DNA from: Schistosoma haematobium
Taxonomy: Eukaryota > Platyhelminthes > Trematoda > Strigeidida > Schistosomatidae
Length of the DNA: 64,000 nucleotides
Direction: 5' to 3'
Assembly (NCBI RefSeq): GCF_000699445.3
Contig: NC_067197.1
Span: 11,724,152-11,788,151, forward strand
The translations under genes were made by a program, and so were the position numbers. Shown in pieces: positions 10,505-23,039 of this stretch (the first letter of the stretch is position 1; every line of letters starts with the position of its first letter). The notes beneath the pieces are model-generated. The model was not told where the DNA came from and searched no databases. It was given only the letters and a program-made list of their open reading frames with translations.

Positions 10505-12060
10505 TACATATTTGAAACATTTAATCATTTACCAGCATAATTAATTTTAGTAAATTGATATTCTGTTCATGAAACTAATTCTTATATCGGAATCAAAAGA
10601 AAATGTTATTGTATCGTTTAAATATAAACGTTATATGCCAAAACTGTATATCCGTTCAAATTGCACTTGTTTAAGTGATCTATTTATGTTTAGTAAATGA
10701 GCATATTGTCGTTTAAAAGAATTGGTATGTAATGATAAAGGCTTGTTTAAAGGGTTACAAAATCACATTTTTGATAATATCTCAGTCAATCTAATTAGTT
10801 TTTTTTCTAAAATTCAAATGACATTTGTTTTCTAGTTTGTTTAGAGGTTTTACATTGAAAAATAAACTAACATCATAAAAGATAAACAACGTTCGAAAAA
10901 TAACCCTATTAAAAGAATATTTCATTCATTTAATTTTACATTAGGATTATCTAGTCGATCAGTGGTACCTACCCAAACAAATGACAGGCTAACTGTGTTC
11001 ACGTTTTCGATATTCATCTACAAATTGGGCGTTGTTTCATCTTGGCATACCTAATTAACAGTGATCATATGGTTAATAGAATCGAATCATTTTGAGTGAC
11101 TTACAGTATAACTTCATCGTTCAGAAATGGAATTTGTTTCTGTCTTCTAAATATGGCTGGAACTATAGGGGTTCGAACTTGTAACCATAGTTTACGTATT
11201 CCAAAGTTCATGACACCCCTGTTCTTTTCTTGGTTAAATATTACTTACAGAACGATTTTACTATTTTTTTCTTAGCTTGTAACTACTTGTTATTCTTTAT
11301 CTCTTTCCGTTTATATGATTCATCATCTGACTATTTACGGACTTATTATCATGTAGTTTGACCTACTTCCTATTTTTAATTATTGACTAGAACTTTTATT
11401 ATTTCATGATTCTTATCATCAGTAGTAAACCTGACTTGTTAATATCAGTTTGTACGGTTTACCTGTTATGTGTAGTTATACAGTCTATTTCATTGTGACT
11501 ATTGACTCATAAATTGCCTTGACTGGTTTTATTATCTTCATATGTCTACACAAATATTCTTGAAAATTAAAGAAGATCAAATTGAAAATAAAACTGTTCA
11601 TTCATTTATGTTAATCTAAATCTGTAGTAAACCATTATCCTTTGATGTTTAAATATTCAATTTGATTGATTGTAAGTTAATTTTTCATGAAGTCTATTCA
11701 AATTGTTATACAAAGATGTTCGTGTAGATCCTCTATAAATCTGATGACATGATTTTCTATATAATTTCTTTTATTTGTTACTATAGGGGTCTTGATATAG
11801 TTTAGCACCACTGACTGATCTTAGTTAAACGACCATTAAAAACCAGCAAGCTGTGAACATTTGTTCTGATTTAGTATATGGGACTCCAATATTAATTCAC
11901 AATCATGTGCTTACCAATAACTAATTTCGATAAGGAACTTCTCAAATTCTATTACGAGTCCGTGACTAATGAAGTTTAATCATATATAGTTTTAAGTAAT
12001 TACCTACTAATCATACTGTAAAATGGTTTCACAATATCGTAAGTTGATTAAAATCAAACA
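10505..12060. other. AT-rich spacer, nothing recognised
   Basis: No splice-flanked open frame or known repeat was seen. Confidence 0.4.
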
Positions 12061-12064
12061 TGTA

Positions 12065-12160
12065 AACTATCAGATGTTGGCTCAGTGGTCTGCAAGCTAA
12101 GTACTCGATGCGAGATTAAAAGCCTTAAGTTCAATCCTTGGTAAAATGTTGGATAGGCAG
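12065..12160 (+). repeat. tRNA-like SINE body fragment
   Basis: 'tggctcagtggtctgcaag' resembles an A box and 'aagttcaatcc' a B box. The downstream hammerhead is absent. Confidence 0.4.
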
Positions 12161-12404
12161 GCGTGAAATATCTCATAGGTGAACGAAGGAGCTCTCGAGT
12201 AATTCTTTGTTTGTTTTATGGTTTCTTAACTAAAATCAATCGGTAATGTAATTCATTAATTTGCCTAACACCTAATCTTATAGAAACATTCTTCCGGGTC
12301 AGAGAGTAATCTTTACAAAGTATTATGTTTCTCTTTTTTTTCTTTCTATAATTTACAAAAAGATACAGTAAGATTTTAAGTTTCGTTTTACACTACAAAC
12401 ACAT

Positions 12405-12460
12405 TCAAAAATGGTAGAGATCATGAGTCAATTGAAGCTAGACCACCATGGAAAACCGAA
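12405..12460 (-). repeat. SINE 3' tail fragment
   Basis: It contains 'gagtcaattgaagctagacc', the tail of the CTGAGGA SINE family on the minus strand. Confidence 0.55.
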
Positions 12461-12639
12461 TCAAAATATTGAATTGCTATTGGATAAAAAGATCCATAAC
12501 TTCTTTTTTTTAAATCTCTATGATGAATTGGATACTGAAAAAGTTACATTATTCGTAAATTTCAGTCTTTGGTTTTTTCCCCGAATAGAATATTGAAACA
12601 TTTCAGAAGGGTTTTTTGTGCATATTGTTATTAATTTCA

Positions 12640-12930
12640 ATGGTTAAGATCATGAGTCAATTGCAGCTAGACAACCATGGAAAACTTGAAAGCACTGGAC
12701 GAACGTTTCGTTCTATTGTGGGACACTTCAGTGGCAGTGCTCATCAACGACCCTGCCTAGCGAGATTCAAACCCAGGACCTATCGGTCTCGCACGCCAAC
12801 GTTTCACCTCTAGACCATTGAACTGACCGGCATCCAATAGTGTTAATGTCTAACTTCAACTAATCCACGAAATTGAGTGACACATTCACCATTGTGTTCA
12901 GTGAGTTACTATCTTACAACAGACACGATC
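12640..12930 (-). repeat. tRNA-like SINE, near full length, CCA-insertion subtype
   Basis: On the minus strand the order is lead, tRNA-like body, GCACTG-CCA-CTGAAG, GAAACG-TT-CGTC, CAGTGC, and tail. Stem I (GCACTG/CAGTGC) and stem III (ACG/CGT) are kept. The core and the junction to stem I are altered. Confidence 0.7.
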
Positions 12931-13077
12931 GGTGTTTATTATGAATGCTAATTATAAAATTCCTAGGAATGTATTAGACTTAATTTAATGAAATATAATC
13001 TCATCTATGTAAAATGTTTAGTAATTGATTTTATAATTGAACAATGTTTTTTTCAGTTGTTTATCTAAATTTTATTA

Positions 13078-13175
13078 GTTGAATTCATGAGTCAATTGAA
13101 GCTAGACCACCATGGAAAACTTGGAAGAACTGGAAGGTCGTGGTGGTTTAGTTTCAATTGACTCATGAATTCAAC
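13078..13175. repeat. Palindrome of two SINE tails
   Basis: Arms 13078-13112 and 13141-13175 are reverse complements over 35 bp with two mismatches, around a 28-bp centre. Each arm is the 3' tail of the tRNA-like SINE family ('gagtcaattgaagctagacc'). The transcript would form a long hairpin. Confidence 0.85.
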
Positions 13176-13179
13176 CACT

Positions 13180-14575
13180 AAAATTACTATAATATCCACA
13201 AAACGCCACTCTATTTTTGTAAATGTTGTTAGAACCAACGTATCAATTATTAAACTGTAAAATTCTGCAATGTTTTGAGCTGATGAATGTAAATACTATG
13301 ACGTTTACTAACAACTAGGGGAACTTGTCAATGTTAATACGACTATCACTCATCTATTTTTAACTTCAACTCTGTCCAGCCAACATTCGTATCCAGACAA
13401 TAATGTTGAATCTATTAGTCTTCTAGTGCAATCTTCATGCTTAATAAGTAAGCAAAAATAATGTAGTGTGGAAGATACAGTTCAGTTAAGAATATAACCA
13501 AGAAAACCTTCCTTCGGTTTAGACAGTCCCTCTCTTTCTCATGGTATAAGAAAAAATTACAGCACTGTTGCCATCACCTTTTATTCTGATCCATAAGTGA
13601 TAATGTTTCTAACCAAGTTGCACTATCTTCAGGACCCTAACTAAAGAGCCTTGATGGACGCACAGATGTCAGTTCTATAGGGTTATATTTCATATCATAG
13701 GGTCATAACATAAACCAACCATCGCTTTGTCCTTTCCACACAGTCCCAGCATCAGTGAATAATACACAGTATGAAAGTCACTTATATGACATTTGTGAAA
13801 CATGTCCAAATGTTAGTCAATTAAATACTAAATCTGACTACATTACTATTGTATTCAGGGTCGTAGTATTACACTTTAACTAAGTGCCTTTATAGTTAAA
13901 ACGTGAAATTTCAATATTTGAAACTCGGTTCAATTAATCAGTTTGATATTTGAATATATTTCTATTAAGCTAAGCATTTGAAACACACAGAATAAAAACA
14001 CGAACATTGGACGTGTTATGAAGTATATTCAACATTGACGATCTATAACCTTTCAAAGTCTGCTCTTTAATTAACTCGTAATAATTAAAATGGACAAATT
14101 CGTGTTTCAACTAACCATATATATTTTAGTCTGTTATTTTTTGTAGAAAAAATTGTGTTTTGAGTAGACTACTTATTGTAGTTCATTTTCAGTATCTTCA
14201 ATTTAACAGAGAGAAGTAAATTGAGCATAGTCAAAATTAAGTTTCTTTCTTTTTGTCAAACTTTCATGCTATAGTTGGTTATACTTCAATCCATTGTAAA
14301 TTCATATAATAAAATTATGCTACATCATACAACACAAGCAAACAAAAGTCTATTTCTCCAACGATAGACTATAACACTAAGTAATGTCTTTAAGTATATG
14401 TTTTCATTTACTGATTTTCTCACTGATGAATAGGATAATTTCCTAAGTTCTAATTAGAAAGCATGAACGTTTTTTGACCTTGCAAGGAATAAAACAGATG
14501 TTATCGATAACGGTGGATGGTAGTTGTATAATAGTGATACAACTACTGAAAATCAAGAAGTACTGAACATTTCTT
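13180..14575. other. AT-rich spacer, nothing recognised
   Basis: No coding segment or family repeat was recognised. Confidence 0.4.
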
Positions 14576-14579
14576 TAGT

Positions 14580-14815
14580 CCTAATATGGAACATTTTGTC
14601 AGTGCGCAGAAAAGACGACATTATGGATTGAACTACAGACTTTCAGGTCCCTAGGAGAGTACTCAACCTGTAGATCACTGGGTCAGCGGTCAACAGTTTA
14701 TATTTCTAACTTCACTCAATCCATCGTATTACGCAACCGATATCTCAATTTCATTGGTGGGTAATTACCTCACATTCGATATGGCTATGGCTTCTCACTA
14801 CAACCCCGAAACTGA
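14580..14815 (-). repeat. Decayed tRNA-like SINE
   Basis: On the minus strand it has the lead region (cf. 1970-2110) and a weak tRNA-like body. The hammerhead part near 14590-14610 is not functional-looking. Confidence 0.5.
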
Positions 14816-14819
14816 AGTT

Positions 14820-16485
14820 AAAAAAAAAACTAAACAATAAATGTTTATCGGTATATTAATGTTTTTAACATGAATTAGATTATATATATACGTTGTAGAG
14901 AGGCAAAAGTATATATTACCACATCAACTTACGTCATTTAAGTGGTTTTAGATTTGATGTGACCAAAAGAACCTACTGAAAAATCCTTTTTAGCTTTTGT
15001 AGTTCTTTGGCTATGGAAAACGTATTTTGAGGCATTTTTCTCCAAACTGTATATATATATATATCGGATACCCTACATACAATTATATTTAGTTATCTTT
15101 GTTTTCCTTAATTAACGTTAAGATCAAAACTGAACGTATTATTCATGCATTAACTGTAATATGACTATAATAGTAATACAACTGTTGTTTAACTGTTCAC
15201 TTTTTTTTCTTTTCAGTTTGTTAGATTACTCTGTTTGTCTTTTGTGTATACATACAGCAAAATGGGTTAGTTTGTAGTGATCACGGATGACCTTAAAATA
15301 AGATTGTAAATAATAGTTGTCCTGAGAGTTACACATGTGCCAACATATGTTCATAAATATTTTCACGTCTTCTTATTAATTTCCTTTACACAATAGATTG
15401 ATATTGGTTTCTTTTCTTTATTATTTTAAAGCATTTTGCATTTATTATGTACGGTAAGTTGGATAAACAAGCCAACAAATCTACATTGAATAATTTGGCT
15501 GAAACAAGGGTTTATGCACATCTAACCACCATCTACTCTGAATTGATATGTTTTTTTAGTGTAAGATTAAGTTGGGAATACTATTGTATGTTACACATCA
15601 AAATATAATATCAGTCCATGAACTCATTTTACTCAGGATTGAACTGTATCGGGAGTTTAAGTTATTCTTATGATATTACTCTAGAAATTATTCACAAGGG
15701 CTCAAATCTATTTACGCGTTATTCTACTCTGAAGCATTTTAGACCTTTCTTTGCTTGATATTAATCCTCCTATTCAAACTAAGATAAAAATGGGTAGATT
15801 TCAATATTATGAATAGTTTATATTCAATTACCAACCAACCGCATATGTAAATACGCAGTTTATTCAACATTGTTCTTCTCAATTAACTATGAAGGCTCTG
15901 TAACATTTTTTTTGGATAGACACTAACAAAATCATACCTGCGAAATACCTTCCAAGAATAAATCTACATGTGATCATAGTTGTCTTGCTGAAGTTGATAT
16001 TACAAAGAAAAAAAGAGATTTCTACTGGGCTATGAGATAGTAAATAAATCAATATATTAGTTATTTCAACTTGTCTATGTATTATTTCAAAGGTAGTAGA
16101 AATGTGTCATTAAGATTAGGAAACTAATATATTGTTTATTAAATAATATGAGCTAATCGATTCACTATTTACCTTTAAGTAAGTGGATGAAACAAATGTA
16201 TTACCATTACTGACATTAATATTTTTCAAATATAAACTACTGTTACCACTACTCCTACCATTAATATCAGTAGTATAATGTTTAGTGTTGGCTATCAATC
16301 ATTCTATGTTTAATTTTGTGTATTGTGAAACAAAATAAACAACAAAATCATAATCATTAAAAGTGTTGTAATACTTATTCACTTACTTATACATATATCA
16401 TTCATTTATGTGAATGAATCAGTTAGGAATATGAGAAATTGGACTAATTTGATGCACATAACATTATTAGTAGGTATCATTACCA
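14820..16485. other. AT-rich spacer, nothing recognised
   Basis: There is a short (TA)n run near 15049-15064. No coding segment was recognised. Confidence 0.4.
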
Positions 16486-16489
16486 AGGT

Positions 16490-17115
16490 CTGACTCGATA
16501 ATTTCGCATGAATTGAACATTGGCTAAACAATTATGAGTTAATTGATATATTTGTAATATCCCATCGAGTAAAATCACTCGATTTTCTAACGTTTCGTGA
16601 CTCAGTGTAAACCACTTCTTCAGAGAATATATAACCAAATTAAAATTAACCCAAGTTTAAATAGTGCAAAACAACAACTCAAGAATATTAGGTGCGATTG
16701 ATCAATATCAATAACATGAATTGATAGTTTATTTGTAATGAAAACAATAATAATCGCCACTGGGATAGTTCAACCGTGTGGTGTGTGAAGTAGTTAGTGT
16801 TATGTTCGCTACTCGATTAACACAGAATAGTGTATAGAACTACGGCACTCGAACGTATAATAACCCACAGTCGCAAATCAGAAGACAGTAGAATACTGGA
16901 GAAATGATTGTCGGATGAGAGTGAGAATGTACATAAAATCATGGTTATTTATAGATATTAGTGTTTGTTATATCTACATTGTAATTCATCCAATCCTCAA
17001 TGGGTGATGTGATGCTACTGTCCAATAGTAGCATGCTACGTTCGATTACTTTAGGGTCTCTGGAGGCTCCGTCGTAGTTTTTAGAATCTCTCCCAACAGT
17101 TGCCGACTGAAGGCA
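16490..17115. repeat. Second copy of the 7.4-kb repeat
   Basis: About 290 bp (from about 16503) read identically to 7367-7660, with only scattered differences further on to about 17040. A hammerhead-like motif lies on the minus strand at 16586-16623. The right inverted part seen at 8.1 kb is missing; the sequence runs into a SINE instead. Confidence 0.8.
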
Positions 17116-17139
17116 ATGTAAGATGGTCGCGTGATTGTT

Positions 17140-17360
17140 CAAAGTTAGACATAAACATCGTTGAATGTCGACTCCGCTTTCTGAAGATTAAGCGTTCACG
17201 TGAGAGACCTTAGTTCCTGGGTCCGAATTCCGTGTGTGAGATGGTGGATGTGCATTGCTGAGGGGTCTCATACTGGAAGAAAAAGGCAGTCCAATGCTTC
17301 CAGGCTTTCAATGATGGTCTAACATTGATCGGTTCATGATTTTAATGGAATTCAACTATC
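17140..17360 (+). repeat. tRNA-like SINE with compensated stem I
   Basis: Stem I is GCATTG (17252-17257) with CAATGC (17292-17297), a paired change from GCACTG/CAGTGC. The GTC triplet is kept at 17289-17291. The core has decayed to CTGAGGG and the stem II region is broken. Confidence 0.65.
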
Positions 17361-17364
17361 TCCA

Positions 17365-18580
17365 CAATTTCAAACTGCAAACGAAATTATTTATTGTGTA
17401 ACACTGTTTGATAACACTAATTAACTTTTTTATGTTGAACTGTGAATTACGTTTGAACTAAATGTTCATTTACAATGAAGTCAAGTGTATAGACTGAATC
17501 ACTTGAACTTATTCATTACATATGAACATTGTTAAAATCATAGGATGACATACACTAGAATATCATTAAATATTAGGTCGCATTCAATATGAGTGTCTAT
17601 CCCCATCAGTAATGCTCTTCCATGACCACAATCATTGTCAATCATTACATGACTTTTAAGTCTAACAGCATTTATATTAAATTTGAACTACTATATTAAC
17701 ATTCATCTATTCAAATTTCCCCTTCATTTATTCAACATTCACGTATTCTATATAATTCAATGGAAATAATTAGTATGGAATTGATCATAATCATTAATTA
17801 GCTGAAGTTTTTCTCCTTTTTTTGGTTGTTTTTCCCCTTAGTTTCACCATATATAGTTTATATAAAATTTGATGATTGAATGATTAATATGACACAGTAT
17901 AATTCACATGTTAGTGAACATTCTCTAGACTATAAAAAAAAACAAAAAAAATAGAGAAAATGACATTTCTGTCTGACAACCATGATGATAATGAGAGTTT
18001 TACTGGTAATTGGTTTACTATTAACAAAAAAAAATGTAAAACAAACAACAGAACAATTGTATTATTTTACTTTAAGTTTCATAACTAGAATACAACTATT
18101 TATGGTAGTATGTTTTGTTTTTGTTCTGATGTTATGAAGATGTTGTTACTGACAATCTTTTTTTGTTCTAGATTGATAATTAAACGATTAGGTGATCAAT
18201 CTTTGTTACCTTAAAAACAGACTCTATATATGTAACTAGAATGAAATGAGATATTCTAATGTTTTGTTTCACAATTCGAATTTTCTCTTTTAAGGAAAAA
18301 ACCCTGATTGTTACAGTTTCAATTCATGTTTATTTTAAATTCTAAAACTTTTGTTGAGTTCAGAATGTGCATATATATATGTAATATGGTCTTATTTAGC
18401 TTAATTTAGAAATCGTAAACAGTATAGAACATGACATATGTTCATCACTTAAAGTTGCTGCATTATATTAGCACAGCGGGATAAAGTTTTCAAGACAAAT
18501 ATTAATGATAGTAGGCAAGATTACAGATAGACTTTATAATTCTAGAAAAGAAGAATCGATTCACCCAGTAATGCTTAATA
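17365..18580. other. AT-rich spacer, nothing recognised
   Basis: No coding segment or family repeat was recognised. Confidence 0.4.
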
Positions 18581-18582
18581 AC

Positions 18583-19656
18583 TTACTTACTTACACCTGT
18601 CATCCTTCGTGGAGGAGAATAGGGCGCACATATGCATTCTTCATACAATTCTATCCTGGTCAGTCTCTTCCAGTTGATGTTCATCATTTTCATGTCTGCT
18701 TCAAATTCCTGAAGTAGTGTGTTCTTCGGTCTTCCTCTTTTCTGTCTGCCTTCATGATTCCAAGTTGGGGCTTTCCTCGTGATGCAGTTTGAGGAAATCC
18801 TCAAAGTATGTTCTATCCACTTCCAACATCTTTTCCTAATTTCCACTTGAGCTTGAACCTGGTTTGTTTTCTCTCACAGTAGGCTGTTGCTGGTGGTATC
18901 CGGTCAACGGACATTGAGTATCTTACGTAAACAACTGTTTATATTTACTTGTACATTTTTAATGTATGGTTGTAGTATTCCTCCACGTTACAGCTCCGTA
19001 CAGTAAGACTGACTTGAAGTTCTCGCTGAAGATTCTGACTTTGATTTTGGTTGATAGACAGTTGTTTTGAGTCCCACATGTTCAACTGTAGGAATGCTCT
19101 CCTTGTTTTTAAATTTTTGCTTTTACGTATCTGATCCTCCTTGTTTATCGATGATGCTGTCCAGGTACATGGAAGATTCCAAATCTTCCGGAGCTTCTCC
19201 ATCAAGTGTGATTGGGTTAGTGTTCTCAGTATAGTATGTGAGGGTCTTGATTTTTCCTTTGTGTATGTTGAGGCTTACTGATGCAGAAGCTGCTGCGTCA
19301 CTGGCTATCTTCACATGCAGTTGCGAGTGTGTATGGGATAGAAAAGCCAGGTCATTTGCAAAGACCAAATCGTCTAGTTTCATTAATGAATTTGCATCTG
19401 CAGGAAGGTCAGTAAATGCTGCTTCGATATACGGTGAATTCAATGTAGCCGGTCTATTTAAGAGTTCCTCGAAGTGTTCCACCAATCTGTTCCCCTTTTC
19501 TTGAATTTCAGCGACTGTCTTTCCTTCTTTGTTCTTGAGTGGATGCTCTGGTTTACTATCTTTCCCTTCAAGTTTCTTCGTTGTGTCACATAGTTGTTTC
19601 ATATTTCCTCCTCTTAAAGCCTTTTTCGCTGACCTTGCTAGCTCTTCCTCGTACAA
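18583..19656 (-). mobile_element. RTE-type LINE copy with internal deletion
   Basis: The tail (cttacttactta on +) marks the 3' end at the left. The frame 19123-19656 has two parts. The first is KKALRGGNMKQLCDTTKKLEG to PADANS, from between the endonuclease and reverse transcriptase. It is followed directly by LDDLVFANDLAFLS, from the catalytic region (here FAND, not FADD). Compared with 33300-35927, most of the reverse-transcriptase fingers and palm are deleted near 19380, yet the frame stays open for 177 codons. The C-terminal tail (18583-18846: [16 protein letters not shown]) is in another frame. Confidence 0.8.
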
Positions 19657-20059
19657 TAATTAAATTATTTTCATTAATACTTATGCAAACATTTACTTAA
19701 TTCAGTGAAATGATCAACTAAAACTAAGGTCATCAACCTGATTTCCACTCCAGTAAACTTTTCTTTTGTAAATGTTTTTTTCGGCCTATACTTATCAGTG
19801 TAATATATGTTCGTTTCCACACAGAAATCCTACTTAATTTATTGAAATAAGTTTAAAGAAGATTGATTTTATACTGATATATTGAAATACAAGAAATTAA
19901 TTTCTGCAAAAAGATACGTGGTTACATTTTTAATTAAATTAATTAAATTGTAAGTAAATGAAACACAAAAATAGGGTCACAATGAATACATGATAACAAG
20001 TATATAGATAATATAAAAGCCAATAACTTAATATAATTTAATGTGTAAAGGTTAAATGA

Positions 20060-20571
20060 TCCGCAAATGTCCTAATATGGCCGAGGACGGAGAGAGTCTG
20101 CTCTCCTTGAAATGCTCTCACATGGCCACGTACATACAACCACTGCCAGGGAAATCCTGCTCACTGTCTTCTCGTGGTGGGGGTGTTGTTCACGAAATTG
20201 AGAGGACGAAAGGAGAATGCCCCACGCTTTAACCAGGTTGATGGACGCGGTGGGTCCACTAAGAGGATTTGGAAAACCAATGGTGCACATGGGATCCAGG
20301 ATCTTGAATGAGCAAATGGCGTATAGACAAATCGTTGGTCACCGGCTACCATTGAAGTGCATCTCCTTGCGTCGCTCTACTGTCTTGTGGATTAGATCTT
20401 TAGATCGAAGGCTCCTGGTGTGGCCTCTTAAGAAAACCACCTGCTTTGTTTTGGCATCCGGACTGTATCATAGCCCAAACACAAATCAAGTGACGTGTGT
20501 GGTGCATATGTACACGGCGCTTCTTTGTACTAATACTTATGTGTTAAAATAAATAAATGGATTATCTCAAC
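20060..20571 (+). repeat. GC-richer 0.5-kb retroposon-like repeat, copy 1
   Basis: It aligns by eye to the reverse complement of 47705-48245 over nearly its whole length (shared 'gaaattgagaggacgaaa', 'ggtcaccggctaccat', 'gatctttag'). The right end is an AAATAAATAAAT tail, which points to reverse transcription in the + direction. Both strands are broken by stops; no protein is recognised. Confidence 0.7.
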
Positions 20572-20574
20572 CTT

Positions 20575-21485
20575 GTAGCGGTCAGTAATGAGTAGTTTAG
20601 CTAATGATAGATAAAGCGTCTATAGCAAAATATACTGAGTTGGATTTCGGATGTAATCACCAATACTAGAACGCTGTTTCATCTAGTAACCGAGTCCCAA
20701 AAAAAGATAAAACTCGTCGTTGATTCTATTACTAACTATAATCCATTTATTTAACATTTAATTTGATTTCTAAATTTTAACGGATTGAATAAATTACCAT
20801 AGATCAACTCGAACAATTGATAGGTTTGATACTAGAATGTTTAGACCATAGACTAAAATTGTTTTGAAATAACTTTATTTAACTAATTAATCATTCATCT
20901 GTTATTTTATTTTGAAAATAAAAGGTTCATTTGAGAGAATGCTTAGATTGTGAATGATTGAGATTTCAAGATATATACCCACTTACTGATAAGTGATACC
21001 AAGCTAGTTTGAAACTAAATGGATTTTGTAATTTGATTCAATAGAGAATATTATAACTATGCATTACGTATGTTAATTGAATTTGACGACTATTTTGTAT
21101 ATTATCCGCTTTATGTCATTACCTTGAGTATTCGTAGGCTGTTTTATATTATATGAATGTAATGTTTTTCTCCTGAATATATATGTCACTGCTTTGGTTT
21201 ATGAAAAGGCATTGTACATTTGAAGTGAACTGACTAAACTTAGGATAGGACCATATCAATTTCAACTCAGTTCCGAATTATTATCATCCTACATGGATAG
21301 TACTCAACTTCTTATGAAATTGGGTATGACCATTGAAAAACAGTTTTTATTAGAGAATTAAATATTTTCAGTTTTCAGTGACTTGGCAACTAATTTCAAA
21401 CTCTGGTTATCACAGTTCTTTGTAAATTATGTTTAGAAACAATACCAAAATGTAAATTCACTTAGTGTTGTTTGCTTGTATTCTC
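20575..21485. other. AT-rich spacer, nothing recognised
   Basis: No coding segment or family repeat was recognised. Confidence 0.4.
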
Positions 21486-21486
21486 C

Positions 21487-21775
21487 CATTATTGTTTAGG
21501 ACTGCAATTGATCAGTTTCATGTTGGCATATGTGCGTCCTGTGCAGATTGCCTCGATATTGCCTTAAGTTACAAGCTTTTTAAGCAAAGATGGATAGTGG
21601 CTAGCAGTGGAGTCCAGGACGTGCGTTTCGTCCTATCTGGGACTCATCAGATGGATGTACCTGGATTCCAGAGTTGATGTTCACTCCGCGACTCAAATCC
21701 AGTACCGTTCTCTTCAAACGCCATCGTGTTATCCACTTAGCTACTGATTTCTGTTAGCCACCTGATTGTGCAATG
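21487..21775 (-). repeat. Sm-alpha type SINE, near full length
   Basis: On the minus strand the order is a tRNA-like part ('agtagctaagtggataac', 'ggatttgagtc'), the hammerhead, 'gctagccactatccatcttt', 'aaggcaatatcgaggcaatc', then a terminal 'aactgatcaattgcagtcc'. Sm-alpha is the schistosome repeat known to produce self-cleaving hammerhead transcripts. This is the best-preserved Sm-alpha copy in the window. Confidence 0.8.
21608..21670 (-). ncRNA. Sm-alpha hammerhead ribozyme
   Basis: The minus strand carries CTGATGA(G) at 21643-21650 and CGAAAC at 21625-21630. The stem II arms are GTCC and GGAC, stem III is ACG-CA-CGT, and the cleavage triplet is GTC before CTGG. Stem I keeps CCA pairing with TGG, but its innermost pair is T opposite C (the usual base is G). 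The outer stem I can still pair 'ggaatcca' with 'tggactcc' in part. The core is complete. Confidence 0.8.
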
Positions 21776-22189
21776 GGTTAAAGTTTAAATTCGCCAAAAT
21801 GTATTACTGATTTTTATTGCATATTCACAAAAGTTGTTAGTTTATTAAACGACTAATAAATATATACCAAGCTTGATGATAATACGCTATAGTGATTATG
21901 AATAATAAAGTGTCACTTCGTTACAGTTCACAAAAATGTTTATCTTGAAAAGAGAAGAAAATGTGTTTTTCATTTCACAGTTCATTATGAAATGTAATAA
22001 ACATATTTTCGGTATGTAATTGATCAGTTTCGGTATGCGCTTATCAAATGATAAACAAATAAGTGTTTAGTTTGTTATTACAAAAATATTCTCTGGGGAA
22101 ATTCTACATAACAATAAAAAAAGAAAACTATATAAAAGATATGTTGTTTATTTCTAGATTACTAATTAATTACCGTTTAGCTTCGATGG

Positions 22190-22415
22190 TGGATTGGTTC
22201 AAGTTAGACATTAACACCGTTGGATGCTGGCTCAGTGGTCTAGTTGGTTAGGCGCCTGGCGTGAGACCGGTAGGTCCTGGGTTAGAATCCCGTGGGGGGC
22301 AGGATCGTGGATGCGCACTGCTGAGGAGTTGCATACTAGGATGAAACGGCCGTCCAGTGCTTCCAGGTTTTCCATGGTGATCTAGCTTCAATTGACTCAT
22401 GATTTCAACCAGTTA
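22190..22415 (+). repeat. tRNA-like SINE, full length, stem II weakened
   Basis: It has the lead 'aagttagacattaacaccgt', body, GCACTG-CTGAGGA, GAAACGG-CCGTC-CAGTGC and tail. Stem I and stem III are intact. Stem II is GTTG against GGAT and pairs poorly, unlike the 2.7-kb copy (GTCC/GGAT). Confidence 0.75.
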
Positions 22416-22419
22416 AGTT

Positions 22420-23035
22420 ATCTTTAATTGGTAAAATTTAAGTCTTTCCTAAATGAAAGATACAACATAATAGTCATGTTAGCAGATACAAAATAATGTT
22501 GAGTTTTTATAAAATATTCAGCAATCAACACTTTTTTTCTGAGTATTTATAAATGATAACTAGTTTATTGTTATAATTACATTTGTAATATAAAATTGTT
22601 CATTCATTTGAACTGCGTATAATTTGACGAAGTTCTGGCTACATCAGAGGTGGTTAGTTTATGCCATGATACTTCCTTTTCTTTTTTTTTTGCAAAAAAT
22701 AGCTGCATTAAACTCATATTTTTGGGTTCATCACAACTCTATCATTATAACATTAGAGATTTTATCAGATATGTCAGTGACGAAACTACTGTAGTCTTAA
22801 TAACGTAAGACGAACCCTCTAAACAGAAAGAAGTTTTTGCAACTTGGATTTTCAACCAAAGTATACTGATAAAGTATAATTCTTAAACCATACTATATTC
22901 ATTGATTGATTTATTGACTGTACAATTCTTCCCTCATTTATTTCTTGACAAGATTATTGCTTTGGTTGTAGGGCCAATTGTACCAGAATTTATAGTCGAT
23001 TAAAAAATTGTTAAACACAAATGAATAATTTTCAT
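22420..23035. other. AT-rich spacer, nothing recognised
   Basis: No coding segment or family repeat was recognised. Confidence 0.4.
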
Positions 23036-23039
23036 AGTT

